A stretch of 58,527 bases of DNA from an uncultured Eubacteriales bacterium (GCA_900547165.1 URFZ01000015.1:1-58527), one strand, 5' to 3'; shown: positions 33,111 through 41,544, counted from the first letter of the stretch. Made by a program: numbers and translations. The notes: generated by a model from the letters alone, not told the origin.

Positions 33111-34931
33111 TTATTCCTTAACGATTGCCTTGAACTTACAGGTTGCGATACAAGCGCCGCACTTGATACACTTCTTGGAGTCTATTTCAACGGCGGGCAG
33201 TTTCTTGCCGGGCGCGGTGTAATCGGTCTTCGAGATAGCGTTTGTCGGGCAGGCACGCATACACATTCCGCAACCGAAGCACTTATCCTTGATAACGGTG
33301 TAGTGCATAAGTTTTTTGCAGACGCCCGCGGGACATTTCTTGTCCACGATGTGCGCGAGATATTCGTCTCTGAAATGCTTGATGGTGGAAAGAACCGGGT
33401 TTGCGGCGGTCTGACCGAGCGCGCAGAGAGAGTTGGTTTTAAGCGTCGCGGCGATCTCTTCAAGTTCGTCGAGATCTTCCAGCGTTCCGTTGCCCTCGGT
33501 GATCCTTGTAAGAATTTCAAGCATTCTTCTTGTTCCGATACGGCACGGAGAACATTTTCCGCAGCTTTCATCAACGGTAAACTCGAGGAAGAATTTCGCA
33601 AGATCCACCATGCAGGTGTCCTCGTCCATAACTATAAGTCCGCCCGAGCCCATCATAGAGCCTATCGCGGTGAGGTTGTCATAGTCTATCGGGGTATCTA
33701 TAAGAGATGCGGGAATACATCCTCCGGAAGGACCGCCGGTCTGCGCCGCCTTGAACTTTTTGCCGTTCGGAACGCCGCCGCCGATGTCTTCAACGATTTC
33801 GCGAAGAGTTGTGCCCATCGGGATTTCAACAAGACCGGTGTTATGTATTTTGCCGCCGAGCGCGAATACCTTGGTACCCTTGGATTTCTCGGTTCCCATG
33901 GAAGCGAACCATTCGGGACCTTTGAGGATTATCTGCGCGATGTTGGCGTAGGTTTCAACGTTATTGATTATGGTCGGCTTGCCCCACAGACCTTTTATTG
34001 CGGGGAACGGCGGACGGGAGCGCGGCATACCTCTGTTACCCTCGATGGAGGTCAGAAGAGCGGTTTCCTCACCGCAGACGAACGCGCCCGCGCCGAGACG
34101 GATATGAATATCGAAATTAAAGCCCGAGCCGAAGATGTCGTTGCCGAGAACGCCGTACTCTCTTGCCTGTTTGATTGCGATTTTAAGACGTGCGACCGCG
34201 ATGGGATATTCCGCACGAATGTATATCCAACCCTCGTCAGCGCCTATCGCGTAACCTGCAATAGCCATGGCTTCGAGAACCGCGTGCGGGTCGCCTTCAA
34301 GAACGGATCTGTCCATGAACGCGCCGGGGTCGCCCTCGTCCGCGTTACATACAACGTATTTTTTATCGGAAACGCTGTTGCGGGCAAACTGCCATTTTCT
34401 GCCGGTCGGGAATCCGCCGCCGCCTCTGCCGCGAAGACCGGAATCAAGTATAGTCTTTATAACGTCCTCGGGAGTCATCTCTTTGAGAACCTTCGCAAGC
34501 GCGAAATAACCGTCCATCGCGATATATTCGTCGATGTTTTCGGGGTTGATAACGCCGCAGTTACGCAGCGCGACACGCAGCTGCTTTTTGTAGAACTGCG
34601 TGTTGGAAAGGGACGAGTTGAGAATCTGTTCCTCGGTCTCGTTCTCCTCTTCCTTGTATATAAGGCGTTCAACGGGACGTCCTTTGAGGAAGTGTTCCTC
34701 AACGATTTCGGGAACGTCGTCCGCCGTTACCTTGCTGTAAAATACTCCCTCGGGGTAAACTATCATTATCGGACCGAGAGCGCAAAGACCGAAACATCCG
34801 GTCTGCACGACCTTGATCTCGTCTTCAAGACCCTGTGCGGCTATTTCTCTGTGGAGCGCTTCCTGGATCTCGGCGCTGCCCGAAGAGGTACAGCCGGTAC
34901 CGCCGCATATAAGTGCGTGAATTCGAAACAT
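33111..34931 (-). CDS. hndC: NuoF-like hydrogenase subunit (HndC/HydB type)
   Basis: The 606-residue flavoprotein has an N-terminal thioredoxin-like [2Fe-2S] domain (about residues 5-100), the NuoF core with the FMN/NAD-binding loop RGRGGGGFPTGRKW and NADEGDPGAFMDR, the SLBB domain, the N3-type cluster motif SCGKCSPCRIGTRR, and two C-terminal [4Fe-4S] motifs (CFGCGMCMRACP and CIKCGACIATC). It binds FMN and NAD(P) and passes electrons to the catalytic subunit. CAGGAGGA precedes the start. It lies 18 bases before the catalytic gene and 21 after the ferredoxin-like gene. Confidence 0.96.
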   Translation of the reverse strand: MFRIHALICGGTGCTSSGSAEIQEALHREIAAQGLEDEIKVVQTGCFGLCALGPIMIVYPEGVFYSKVTADDVPEIVEEHFLKGRPVERLIYKEEENETEEQILNSSLSNTQFYKKQLRVALRNCGVINPENIDEYIAMDGYFALAKVLKEMTPEDVIKTILDSGLRGRGGGGFPTGRKWQFARNSVSDKKYVVCNADEGDPGAFMDRSVLEGDPHAVLEAMAIAGYAIGADEGWIYIRAEYPIAVARLKIAIKQAREYGVLGNDIFGSGFNFDIHIRLGAGAFVCGEETALLTSIEGNRGMPRSRPPFPAIKGLWGKPTIINNVETYANIAQIILKGPEWFASMGTEKSKGTKVFALGGKIHNTGLVEIPMGTTLREIVEDIGGGVPNGKKFKAAQTGGPSGGCIPASLIDTPIDYDNLTAIGSMMGSGGLIVMDEDTCMVDLAKFFLEFTVDESCGKCSPCRIGTRRMLEILTRITEGNGTLEDLDELEEIAATLKTNSLCALGQTAANPVLSTIKHFRDEYLAHIVDKKCPAGVCKKLMHYTVIKDKCFGCGMCMRACPTNAISKTDYTAPGKKLPAVEIDSKKCIKCGACIATCKFKAIVKE

Positions 34932-34952
34932 AGCGTTTTTTCCTCCTGTTAA

Positions 34953-35327
34953 TTATAAAGACGTGGTGCCTATCGTGTATTCGGCAATGACTTTGCCGCC
35001 TTTGAGATGTTTCTCAACGACTTCTTTCGCCTTTTCCGCCGTCATCTTGATGTAGGTGACCTTGTCCTTGTCCTTTTCGTAAATTTCAACGATAGGCTCG
35101 TATTGGCAAAGTCCGATGCAGCCCGTTTGAGTTACGGAAACTTTCGTTGCGAGGCCCGCTTCGTTTACGCCTTCCACAAAAGCGTTCAGAACGGGGCGCG
35201 CGCCCGCCGCGATGCCGCAGGTCGCCATACCGACAACGACGCGAACATTGTCGTTTTCCGCGTTGCGGACTGCGACTTTGTCCTGCATCTTCTGTTTGAT
35301 TGCCATAAGTTCTTCAAGAGATTTCAT
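34953..35327 (-). CDS. hndB: Thioredoxin-like [2Fe-2S] ferredoxin subunit (HndB type)
   Basis: The 124-residue protein has a thioredoxin-like ferredoxin fold with four cysteine positions for one [2Fe-2S] cluster (GMATCGIAAGARP near residue 37 and TGCIGLCQYEP near 88). It corresponds to HndB of the four-subunit NADP-reducing hydrogenase. The ATG at 35327 has AAAGG upstream. A partly duplicated copy of its leader and first codons lies 270 bases upstream (35589-35655). Confidence 0.9.
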   Translation of the reverse strand: MKSLEELMAIKQKMQDKVAVRNAENDNVRVVVGMATCGIAAGARPVLNAFVEGVNEAGLATKVSVTQTGCIGLCQYEPIVEIYEKDKDKVTYIKMTAEKAKEVVEKHLKGGKVIAEYTIGTTSL

Positions 35328-35380
35328 AATGAAAATCCTTTCTGATGGTATATATTATTATTTTTTTTCTCTCAATTTTA
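35318..35380 (-). repeat. Leader of hndB, proximal copy of a duplication
   Basis: The start region and A+T-rich leader of hndB is repeated at 35589-35655 with about 80% identity by eye (shared GATTTCATAA, TCCTTTCT, TATATTATTATTTTTTT and CTCTCAA blocks). Confidence 0.7.
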
Positions 35381-35588
35381 GGGATTATAAAAGTTATAAC
35401 GCTTTGACTTTACAAAACGGAACTCTCCGTCCGCCGCACAGCCTTTTTCTTTTCGCTTCGCGAATGTTTATATCGTCGCGCTGCGCCGAATAAACGGTAA
35501 AAGCCGATTTTTATACGCCGTGCGAAACTGTTGCTTCGCAACACGCACATGGCTGTTCGTAAAATGCGCTCTCGCTCATTTTACGAGA
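35381..35588. other. Hairpin-rich spacer between the two hndB leader copies
   Basis: About 210 bases with no supported gene. It holds several small inverted repeats (for example GTAAAATG...CATTTTAC at 35560-35585 and TTGCTTCGCAA near 35532). It may be a small insertion bounded by the duplicated leader; I see no transposase and no known element. Confidence 0.45.
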
Positions 35589-35655
35589 AGAGATTTCATA
35601 ACTTGAATTCCTTTCTTGGTGGATATATATTATTATTTTTTTCTCTCAAATTTAA
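35589..35655 (-). repeat. Distal copy of hndB leader, with broken start
   Basis: On the minus strand this copy reads AAGGAATTCAAGTT then ATGAAATCTCTT, the same first four codons as hndB, but the frame stops after seven codons. It looks like a leftover of a tandem duplication of the 5' end of hndB. Confidence 0.65.
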
Positions 35656-35672
35656 TTTTTTCGCTGTCGTTA

Positions 35673-36230
35673 TTACCCCTGCATCGCCGCATATTCCTCG
35701 TTCATCGAGCCGCGAATCCAATCGAGAATCTCGTATTCGGAGAGCGGAACGTCGCCGAGAACGGCGCGGAGTTCGGCGCAGCAGACGCGGACTTGTCCGC
35801 GAGGGGTGGTGTGCGTGAAAGTAAAATTTATGTCGGGATTGCCCTGTATCAGACTTACGACCGTTTCGGTCAGGTCTCCGAGCGGAATAAAATCAATGTG
35901 ATGTAGTCCGAACGTTGCCGTAAGAGTCGTGCCGTGGTCTTGCGGGAACTCTTTTTCGGAGCGCGAAGTTATCTTCACGTCGCCGCCCGTCTGAACCGCA
36001 AGCATTTTGAGAAACGGAACGCCAAGACCGACTGAACGGGTCTTTCTTGTCGTAAAAAACGGGTCTGAAAGCTTTTCGACCTGTTCGCGGCTCATTCCGC
36101 AGCCGTTGTCCGTGACGGTGAATGTCAGCATACCGTTTTCGTCTTCGGTGAGCGAAATTTCTATCTCTGTCGCGCCCGCGCGGACGGAATTCATCGTTAT
36201 ATCAAGAACGTAAAGGGAAAAATCATCCAT
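35673..36230 (-). CDS. GHKL ATPase domain protein of hydrogenase operon
   Basis: The 185-residue soluble protein is a stand-alone HATPase domain: N-box-like LDITMNSVRAGA near residue 10, DNGCGMS near 48, and a glycine lid RSVGLGVPFLKMLAVQTGG near 73-91. No HisKA or receiver domain is present. Such proteins serve as anti-sigma-type kinases or as ATP-binding signalling modules. The start at 36230 is preceded by GGAGAA, 16 bases after the PHP gene. It is the last of the signalling genes; a 345-base gap separates it from hndB. A role in hydrogenase control or assembly is inferred from context only. Confidence 0.82.
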   Translation of the reverse strand: MDDFSLYVLDITMNSVRAGATEIEISLTEDENGMLTFTVTDNGCGMSREQVEKLSDPFFTTRKTRSVGLGVPFLKMLAVQTGGDVKITSRSEKEFPQDHGTTLTATFGLHHIDFIPLGDLTETVVSLIQGNPDINFTFTHTTPRGQVRVCCAELRAVLGDVPLSEYEILDWIRGSMNEEYAAMQG

Positions 36231-36246
36231 AACTTTTCTCCGTTCG

Positions 36247-36990
36247 TCAATTTCGGAGTTTTTCGATAAGCGCTTTCCGCAAAAAGGCGGAAACGGAAGT
36301 GCCGTCTTCGGGAGGTTCGGGCAAAGATATCGAGTTTGAACCGTCCGAAAGGGCTTCAAGTCTGTGCGCGTCCGAGCAGACGACGAAATTTTTGTTTTTT
36401 AGGTTCGGAAACCGCCGTATATATTCGTCAAACGATGCGCCGTCGTTCAGTTCAAACGACGAAAAGCGCGGTTCTTCGGGAAAATCACCGAGAACGGCTA
36501 CGATACCGTTCGACTGCCTGTCTATGTGAGCGGGGTGGCAAACGCCGCCGTATTCCGTGCAGAGCGCGTGCGCCGCATACAGATCAAGGTCGGTCGCATT
36601 TATCAGCAGGTCGGGTTCCGTACTTATAATATTATCATCCGCGTCCATAACAAGTTGGTCGCCAAATATTTCGGGGCGGTTCGCTATTCTTATCCGATGA
36701 GCGGCAACCGCTTTGTCAAAAGCCATCGCGCCGTCAAGCGTGTCAAAAAGACAGATGACGTGAATATCTTCGGCTGTCGTAAGTTCCATGCCGCCGACGG
36801 GGACGATGCCGTGCCGCTTTGCAGCCGCAAAAAACGCGGGGCAGTTCGCGGACGTGTTATGGTCGGTCAGCGCAACTATCTCCAAACCGAGAAGAGACGC
36901 AAGTCCCGCAATATTGGCGGGCGTCATATCGTTTTCGGCACAGGGAGAAAGGCAGGAATGAACGTGAAAGTCATATTTGAAATCGCGCAT
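36247..36990 (-). CDS. PHP-domain phosphoesterase
   Basis: The 247-residue protein has the metal-binding motifs of the PHP family: DFHVHSCLSP near the N-terminus, ALTDHNTS near 38, a His-containing CHPAHIDRQ near 157 and CSDAHRLEAL near 213. PHP proteins are trinuclear metal phosphoesterases that act on nucleotides or small phosphates. The ATG at 36990 begins seven bases after the stop of the DRTGG gene. The gene occurs with DRTGG and GHKL genes next to hydrogenase genes, which suggests hydrolysis of a signalling phosphate, but no substrate can be named. Confidence 0.88.
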   Translation of the reverse strand: MRDFKYDFHVHSCLSPCAENDMTPANIAGLASLLGLEIVALTDHNTSANCPAFFAAAKRHGIVPVGGMELTTAEDIHVICLFDTLDGAMAFDKAVAAHRIRIANRPEIFGDQLVMDADDNIISTEPDLLINATDLDLYAAHALCTEYGGVCHPAHIDRQSNGIVAVLGDFPEEPRFSSFELNDGASFDEYIRRFPNLKNKNFVVCSDAHRLEALSDGSNSISLPEPPEDGTSVSAFLRKALIEKLRN

Positions 36991-36997
36991 GGCGTTT

Positions 36998-37336
36998 TCA
37001 ACCTTTTTCGGAAAGATCCGCGGCGTATAAAATGCCGCATATCTCATAAACGGAAAGCGGGGACGAAAGAACGGTTATCCCCTTTTCTTCCGCGGCGGCT
37101 TTGGCGTCGGGAGCAAGTTCGACGTTTTCGGCAAGCACAACGGCTTTTGCGTCCGTCAGACTTGCGACCGCAATGACATTGACGTTGGACATAATGGTTA
37201 TCCAAAGATTATCCGCCTCGACGCGGCTCATCGCGCGGCTCAAAAAATCCCCGGCATAAACGCCGTTGAAATCGGACGGCATATCTCCGACGACGCAGGA
37301 AAGCGAAAGAGAAGAAACAAGAGTGTCAAGTTTCAT
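36998..37336 (-). CDS. DRTGG-domain protein (second copy)
   Basis: The 112-residue protein is a stand-alone DRTGG domain, the regulatory domain otherwise found with CBS domains and phosphotransacetylases. It is a paralogue of 39200-39541: both keep the pattern of a central hydrophobic strand (NVNVIAVASLTDAKAVVLAE here) and end in a YEICGILYAA-type helix. The ATG at 37336 lies nine bases after GGAGG and overlaps the sensory hydrogenase gene by 11 bases. It may bind a nucleotide. Confidence 0.8.
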   Translation of the reverse strand: MKLDTLVSSLSLSCVVGDMPSDFNGVYAGDFLSRAMSRVEADNLWITIMSNVNVIAVASLTDAKAVVLAENVELAPDAKAAAEEKGITVLSSPLSVYEICGILYAADLSEKG

Positions 37337-38669
37337 CGTCTTCATCCTCCTTATTTATATGAGCCTTTTTGTTTGCGATAAATTTCTTTGTCAGCTCGTT
37401 TGCCTGGCGCATACTCAGACATTGGTGGAACAGTTCGCGCATTATTACGGTGCATTCGTCTATCTCGGTCTCCTTTTTCACGACATCCTCCGCAAACGCA
37501 AGGCAGGTGGGAGCGCCGCAGGAGCCGCAATCGATACCGGGCAGGTTGGCTGTGATATTCTCAATATCGCTCATCATGCGCATAGCCTCGTTTCGGTCTT
37601 CCGAAAGACGCATTTCCGAGCCGTAAAAAACGGATTTGTCCGTAAAGCAGTATTCGGGAATGTCATCGTCATTCGGTCTGTTCGGGCTGACGGGCAGATA
37701 GCGTTTTATCGACTGCAAACGGGCTTGGGCAATATAAGGATTGGCAACGGTCATCGCACCGCCCACACAGCCTCCGCTGCAAGCGTTGAGTTCGATAAAA
37801 TCAAGTCCCGTTATATCCTTATTCTCAATCTGGTCAAGCACGCGGACGCAGTTTTCGATGCCGTCCGCGGCAAGGTAACTGTCGTTGAACGCCGCCGAAC
37901 TTTCGCCGCCGGTCGTTGCCCAACCTATGCCTATCATTCCCGCCTCGGAAGTATGCGCGGGATATTCGCCGCTTTTCATTGCGTCAAGCAACTTAAAATA
38001 AGTGTCCCGAACGGAAACGACGCAGTCGATGTTGTTTTTGTCCCCCGCAAAGCCGTTTTTGACGTAACTGACTTTGGCGGTGCAGGGAGATATGAAAAAT
38101 ATGCCTATCTCGGAGGGCTTCACGTCGGGGTGAAGTTCCGCGGCACGGTCGCGGGCTATCTTTGCCGCGATCTCGATAGGAGGAAGCAGAGGCATGATAT
38201 TTTCCGCAAGATACGGATAGTTCATGCATATCATTCTTGTTATTACGGGACACGCGGAACTTATCACGGGTTTGACTATATCCTTGCGGTTCAGATACAT
38301 CCGCGTGTACGCGGAGACCATTTCCGCGGCGCAGGCAACTTCGAAAACATGGTCGAATCCGACGGCGTGCAAGCCTTCTATTATATAGTCGGCGCTTGAA
38401 ATGCCGTCAAACTGACCGTAAAGCGCGGGTGCGGGCAATGCCACCGTCACCTTGAACTCTTTCATTCGGTCAAGTTTGTCGTGCACGGCGCGCTTTGCCT
38501 TGTGCGGGCACACCTTGATGCACTCGCCACAGTCTATGCACTTGGAAGAGCGTATGCTCGCTTTTCCGTCCCGTATTCTTATCGCTTCGGTCGGGCAACG
38601 TTTCAGACAGGTGGTACAACCGACGCACTTTGACTCGTCGAGAGAAACGGAATGTTTGTAATCCTGCAT
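37326..38669 (-). CDS. Sensory-type [FeFe]-hydrogenase homologue (HydS-like)
   Basis: The 447-residue protein has two N-terminal [4Fe-4S] motifs (CVGCTTCLKRCP and CIDCGECIKVCP), an H-cluster domain and a C-terminal Fe-S motif (GIDCGSCGAPTC). The three H-cluster loops are recognisable but altered: SSACPVITRM where catalytic enzymes have TSCCPxW, SPCTAK for MPCxxK, and ELNACSGGCVGGA. The Ala in the first loop replaces the Cys that relays protons in catalytic enzymes, a change known from sensory HydS. No PAS domain is seen, unlike many HydS proteins. It sits among two GHKL ATPases, two DRTGG proteins and a PHP phosphoesterase. A role in hydrogen or redox sensing is likely; the output is unknown. 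Confidence 0.88.
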   Translation of the reverse strand: MQDYKHSVSLDESKCVGCTTCLKRCPTEAIRIRDGKASIRSSKCIDCGECIKVCPHKAKRAVHDKLDRMKEFKVTVALPAPALYGQFDGISSADYIIEGLHAVGFDHVFEVACAAEMVSAYTRMYLNRKDIVKPVISSACPVITRMICMNYPYLAENIMPLLPPIEIAAKIARDRAAELHPDVKPSEIGIFFISPCTAKVSYVKNGFAGDKNNIDCVVSVRDTYFKLLDAMKSGEYPAHTSEAGMIGIGWATTGGESSAAFNDSYLAADGIENCVRVLDQIENKDITGLDFIELNACSGGCVGGAMTVANPYIAQARLQSIKRYLPVSPNRPNDDDIPEYCFTDKSVFYGSEMRLSEDRNEAMRMMSDIENITANLPGIDCGSCGAPTCLAFAEDVVKKETEIDECTVIMRELFHQCLSMRQANELTKKFIANKKAHINKEDEDDET

Positions 38670-38778
38670 CAATGCTCACGCCCTTTCGGAAAGATAAAAA
38701 GGTTCACGCATATTTTTCTGTTTCGGAACGCCGTTGTTCCGCAAGGTTCATTACTTGTGTTGAGCCCCGATATTGCAA

Positions 38779-39198
38779 TCAGAGATTGACCGTCATGGTT
38801 ATGGTCGTGCCGACGCCGACTTCGGTGTCTATTTTCATCGAATCGGTGTACTTCTTCATATTCGGAAGTCCCATTCCCGCGCCGAATCCGAGAGCGCGGA
38901 TATTGTCGCGGGCGGTTGAGTAGCCCTCTTTCATTGCAAGAGCGACATCGGGAATGCCCGGACCTTTGTCGGCAAGAACTATCACGACTTCGTTATCGGT
39001 AACCGTGACGTCGGCAACGCCGCCCTCGGCATGGATGACCATGTTTATCTCACCCTCATACATCGCTATCGAAACTTTTCTGATAACGTCGGGAGAAACA
39101 CCGAGTTGGCGCAGTTTTTTCTTGACCTTGACGGACGCTTCGCCCGCGGACGAAAAGTCCGCGCCGTCAACGTCGAAATGGAAAGTCACGTCTGCCAT
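38779..39198 (-). CDS. GHKL ATPase, anti-sigma-kinase-like
   Basis: The 139-residue protein is a small HATPase domain of the RsbW/SpoIIAB shape: SIAMYEGEINMVIHA (N-box, with Glu and Asn), LADKGPGIPD and a glycine-rich GFGAGMGLPNMKKY. The start at 39198 lies one base after the stop of the DRTGG gene. RsbW-type proteins bind sigma factors and phosphorylate anti-anti-sigma factors, but none is encoded here. Together with the sensory hydrogenase just downstream it probably belongs to a signalling relay. It differs from the longer GHKL protein at 35673. Confidence 0.85.
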   Translation of the reverse strand: MADVTFHFDVDGADFSSAGEASVKVKKKLRQLGVSPDVIRKVSIAMYEGEINMVIHAEGGVADVTVTDNEVVIVLADKGPGIPDVALAMKEGYSTARDNIRALGFGAGMGLPNMKKYTDSMKIDTEVGVGTTITMTVNL

Positions 39199-39199
39199 A

Positions 39200-39541
39200 T
39201 CACTTTTTCCCCAATCCGGAAGAATACAGAAGTCCGCTTGCCTCGAAAGCGCGGCGCTTGGTCGCAAGAAGAACTATACCGCTGTCGGCGGCAAGTTCTA
39301 TCATCTCCAAGGAAGGTCTCTTGTTGCGGACGAACACGACGCAGACCATATCCATCATTTCGGCGGTTCTGACGACCTGCGGATTGACAAGTCCCGTCAG
39401 AAGCACTCCCTGATCTTTGACGTATGCGAGAACGTCGCTCATCATATCGCTGCAACAAGCGGAAAAAACCTCGGTGTTCAGCAGTTCCTCACCGCAAAGC
39501 ACTTCGGCATCAAGCAAAGTTTTTATATCGCTTATCTTCAT
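39200..39541 (-). CDS. DRTGG-domain protein (first copy)
   Basis: The 113-residue soluble protein is a stand-alone DRTGG domain, with an Asp/Glu-rich N-terminus (MKISDIKTLLDAEVLCGEE) and a central GLVNPQVVRTAEMMDM segment. It follows the NuoE-like gene and couples to the GHKL ATPase gene. Its paralogue is at 36998. DRTGG domains probably bind nucleotides and regulate partners; in this operon they may connect energy state with the sensory hydrogenase. That is inference from context. Confidence 0.8.
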   Translation of the reverse strand: MKISDIKTLLDAEVLCGEELLNTEVFSACCSDMMSDVLAYVKDQGVLLTGLVNPQVVRTAEMMDMVCVVFVRNKRPSLEMIELAADSGIVLLATKRRAFEASGLLYSSGLGKK

Positions 39542-39598
39542 TTTTCTGACCTTTCGGCGCGGAGAGACCCGACGCGCATTCTTTTTCTTTATAACTTA

Positions 39599-40081
39599 TT
39601 ATTGAGCCGCGGCGCGATATTCCTCGACAATGCCGGGAACCATATCCACGGTAACTTTCGGATAAACTTTTCCGTTAATGGTAACAGCCGGAGCGATACC
39701 GCAGGCACCGATGCAGCGGAGAGCGTCTATTGTGAAAAGACCGTCTTCTGTGGTCTGTCCCGCGCCGATGCCGAGAATTTCGGAGAATTTGTCTATAACC
39801 TGCTGTGCGCCTTTGACGTAGCAAGCGGTTCCGAGACATACGCCGATAACGTATTTGCCGTTCGGAACAAGGGAGAAGAAGGAATAGAAAGTTACGACGC
39901 CGTAAATTTCGGCAACGGAAATTCCCGTTTTGTCGGAAACTATCTGCTGAACTTCGAGAGGAATGTAACCGTATTCGTTCTGGATATCGTTCAGAATCAT
40001 GATGAGCGGAGTTTTTTCTCCCGCGTGTCTGTCGCAGATCTCCGTTATGTGTTTAACGGCGTTTTCATTCAAATGAGCCAT
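39599..40081 (-). CDS. hndA: NuoE-like [2Fe-2S] hydrogenase subunit (HndA/HydC type)
   Basis: The 160-residue protein matches the 24-kDa NuoE family: N-terminal helical part, then a thioredoxin-like domain with the four [2Fe-2S] ligands in VCLGTACYVKGA (near residue 88) and RCIGACGIAP (near 128). It is the electron-transfer partner of the NuoF-like subunit. It is the first gene of the ten-gene operon, separated from its natural partners hndBCD by the signalling genes. A promoter is visible 120 bases upstream. Confidence 0.95.
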   Translation of the reverse strand: MAHLNENAVKHITEICDRHAGEKTPLIMILNDIQNEYGYIPLEVQQIVSDKTGISVAEIYGVVTFYSFFSLVPNGKYVIGVCLGTACYVKGAQQVIDKFSEILGIGAGQTTEDGLFTIDALRCIGACGIAPAVTINGKVYPKVTVDMVPGIVEEYRAAAQ

Positions 40082-40201
40082 AAGCCCCTCCTTGTAAAAT
40101 TTGCGGTTTGACCGACTTGTTTTTCAATGTTTAAAGGCAATCACGCAAGCCTGAGCAAGCATTTTTGCCGTATGTTATGTAACATTAAGCATAACGCATA
40201 T

Positions 40202-40230
40202 ATCTTATCATATATTGTCGGGTTTTGCAA
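40202..40230 (-). promoter_or_regulatory. Promoter of hydrogenase operon
   Basis: On the minus strand TTGCAA (40230-40225) and TAAGAT (40207-40202) are 17 bases apart. The leader of about 115 bases includes an imperfect inverted repeat GTTATG...CATAAC (near 40171-40193) that a redox or FNR-type regulator could use. Confidence 0.6.
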
Positions 40231-40358
40231 GACCGTTCGTTACATTTTTGACAAAAATCACAAAAAGTTTAACACATACCATTTTGGTATGAAACCGCTT
40301 GCAATCACCGACATTTTTTGAGGTGCTCTTTTTTGTTCGAAAAATCATTTTCGGCAGA

Positions 40359-40371
40359 ATTGTGACACAAT
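40359..40371. promoter_or_regulatory. Palindrome ATTGTG-A-CACAAT
   Basis: A perfect six-base inverted repeat with a single central base lies in the 620-base gap between the divergent hydrogenase operon and the AAA ATPase gene. It resembles sites of CRP/FNR or Rex-type regulators without matching a consensus exactly. The rest of this gap (40231-40633) shows no gene; it has one further inverted repeat (AGCAAC...GTTGCT near 40401-40428). Confidence 0.4.
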
Positions 40372-40633
40372 CACACAAATAACACATGTATCACTACGGT
40401 TAGCAACGGCTTTACCAAGCAGTTGCTCTTACAGTTGTGCAAAACGACCGAACGGGTCAAAAAGCGAGTTCAAAAAAAGGCGTTCGTAAAAACCCTCACG
40501 ATTAAAGTTCAGAAAAAGTTTGCATAATTCAATCGAAAAATATTGCTTTTTGGGAAAAACGAAAGAGAACGTCGAAACGTCCCGAATTTCCGTTTGCCAA
40601 AAATGAAAATTTGCCGATACTTTGTATTTTCTC

Positions 40634-40662
40634 TTTACAAAAAATATTTTATATGGTATAAT
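40634..40662 (+). promoter_or_regulatory. Promoter of AAA ATPase-alaX operon
   Basis: TTTACA (40634-40639) and TATAAT (40657-40662) are 17 bases apart with a TG extension, 39 bases before the ATG at 40702. This placement also rules out the longer reading of the gene. Confidence 0.8.
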
Positions 40663-40701
40663 GCATTAAATAATGCTGTCGTCAGAAATGTGGTTCAAAA
40701 G

Positions 40702-41544
40702 ATGAAATGGTTGTCAAGCATCAATTTTCCCGTCAATGAAAAAAGTTTGGTCGATAGGGAGTTCGGTTCGTCATATCCATATCGGGTGATAAAGAATCTG
40801 GGGCTGGAAAGAATCGATTTTGAAAAAGTGACCGTATTGCACGGAGGAAACGGTTCGGGAAAATCAACAGTTCTTAACCTTATCGCCCACAAAGCGGGGT
40901 TGAAACGGGCATCGACGTTTTACAAGTCCGAAACATTTTTGCGATATGCCGATTGGTGCGACCTCGGAATAACGGAAGAGATACCGCCCGCAAGCGCGAT
41001 AATAACAAGCGACGATGTTTTTGAAAGAGAACTCGACATCAGAAGTATGAATTGCGGTACCGCAAACAGAAGAGAAGAACTCAAAAAAGAATTTCTCGAA
41101 GCAAAGTATTCAAATTTTCAGATGAAGTCGCTTGCCGATTTTGAAAGAATTAAGGAAGTGGCGGAATCGCAGCGAAAGACGAAGACGAAGTTCGTCAATG
41201 ACAGGGTTGCAAAAGAATTAAGGGAACGTTCAAACGGCGAAACGGCACTGGATTACATCCTGGGCAAACTTGAAGAAAATGCGCTTTACATTTTGGACGA
41301 GCCCGAAAACAGCCTGACACCGACAAAACAGGCGGAGTTAAAAAAATATCTTGAAGAATCCGTACTCTATTTCGGGTGTCAGATTGTCATCTCAACGCAT
41401 TCTCCGTTCCTTTCGGCGATAGACGGCGCAAAGATATATGATTTCAACGAGCGTCCCGCCGCGGAAAAAGCGTGGGATGAATTAGAAAGCGTAAAGGCTT
41501 ACAAAGAACTTTTCAACAAAAACAGACTGACCGACAGGATATAA
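40702..41544 (+). CDS. AAA-family ATPase (AAA_21/OLD-like)
   Basis: The 280-residue protein has an ABC-type ATPase fold without transporter parts: Walker A GGNGSGKSTV near residue 48, Walker B ALYILDEPENSLTP near 195, and the late His in VISTHSPFLSA near 232. It resembles the ATPase part of OLD or AAA_21 proteins but lacks a TOPRIM nuclease domain. Its ribosome site is weak. The AlaX gene begins one base after the stop, so the two are co-transcribed. Function unknown; isolated ATPases of this type appear as predicted ATP-binding proteins in many gut bacteria. Confidence 0.8.
   Translation: MKWLSSINFPVNEKSLVDREFGSSYPYRVIKNLGLERIDFEKVTVLHGGNGSGKSTVLNLIAHKAGLKRASTFYKSETFLRYADWCDLGITEEIPPASAIITSDDVFERELDIRSMNCGTANRREELKKEFLEAKYSNFQMKSLADFERIKEVAESQRKTKTKFVNDRVAKELRERSNGETALDYILGKLEENALYILDEPENSLTPTKQAELKKYLEESVLYFGCQIVISTHSPFLSAIDGAKIYDFNERPAAEKAWDELESVKAYKELFNKNRLTDRI

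Noticed and set aside
39599..40081. Respiratory complex I (NuoE and NuoF)
   Set aside because: No other nuo genes are present; the subunits occur with an [FeFe]-hydrogenase catalytic subunit in the Hnd arrangement.
40702..41544. OLD-family nuclease of a Gabija- or retron-like defence system
   Set aside because: The protein ends after the ATPase fold, has no TOPRIM nuclease domain, and its neighbour is the housekeeping editing factor AlaX.
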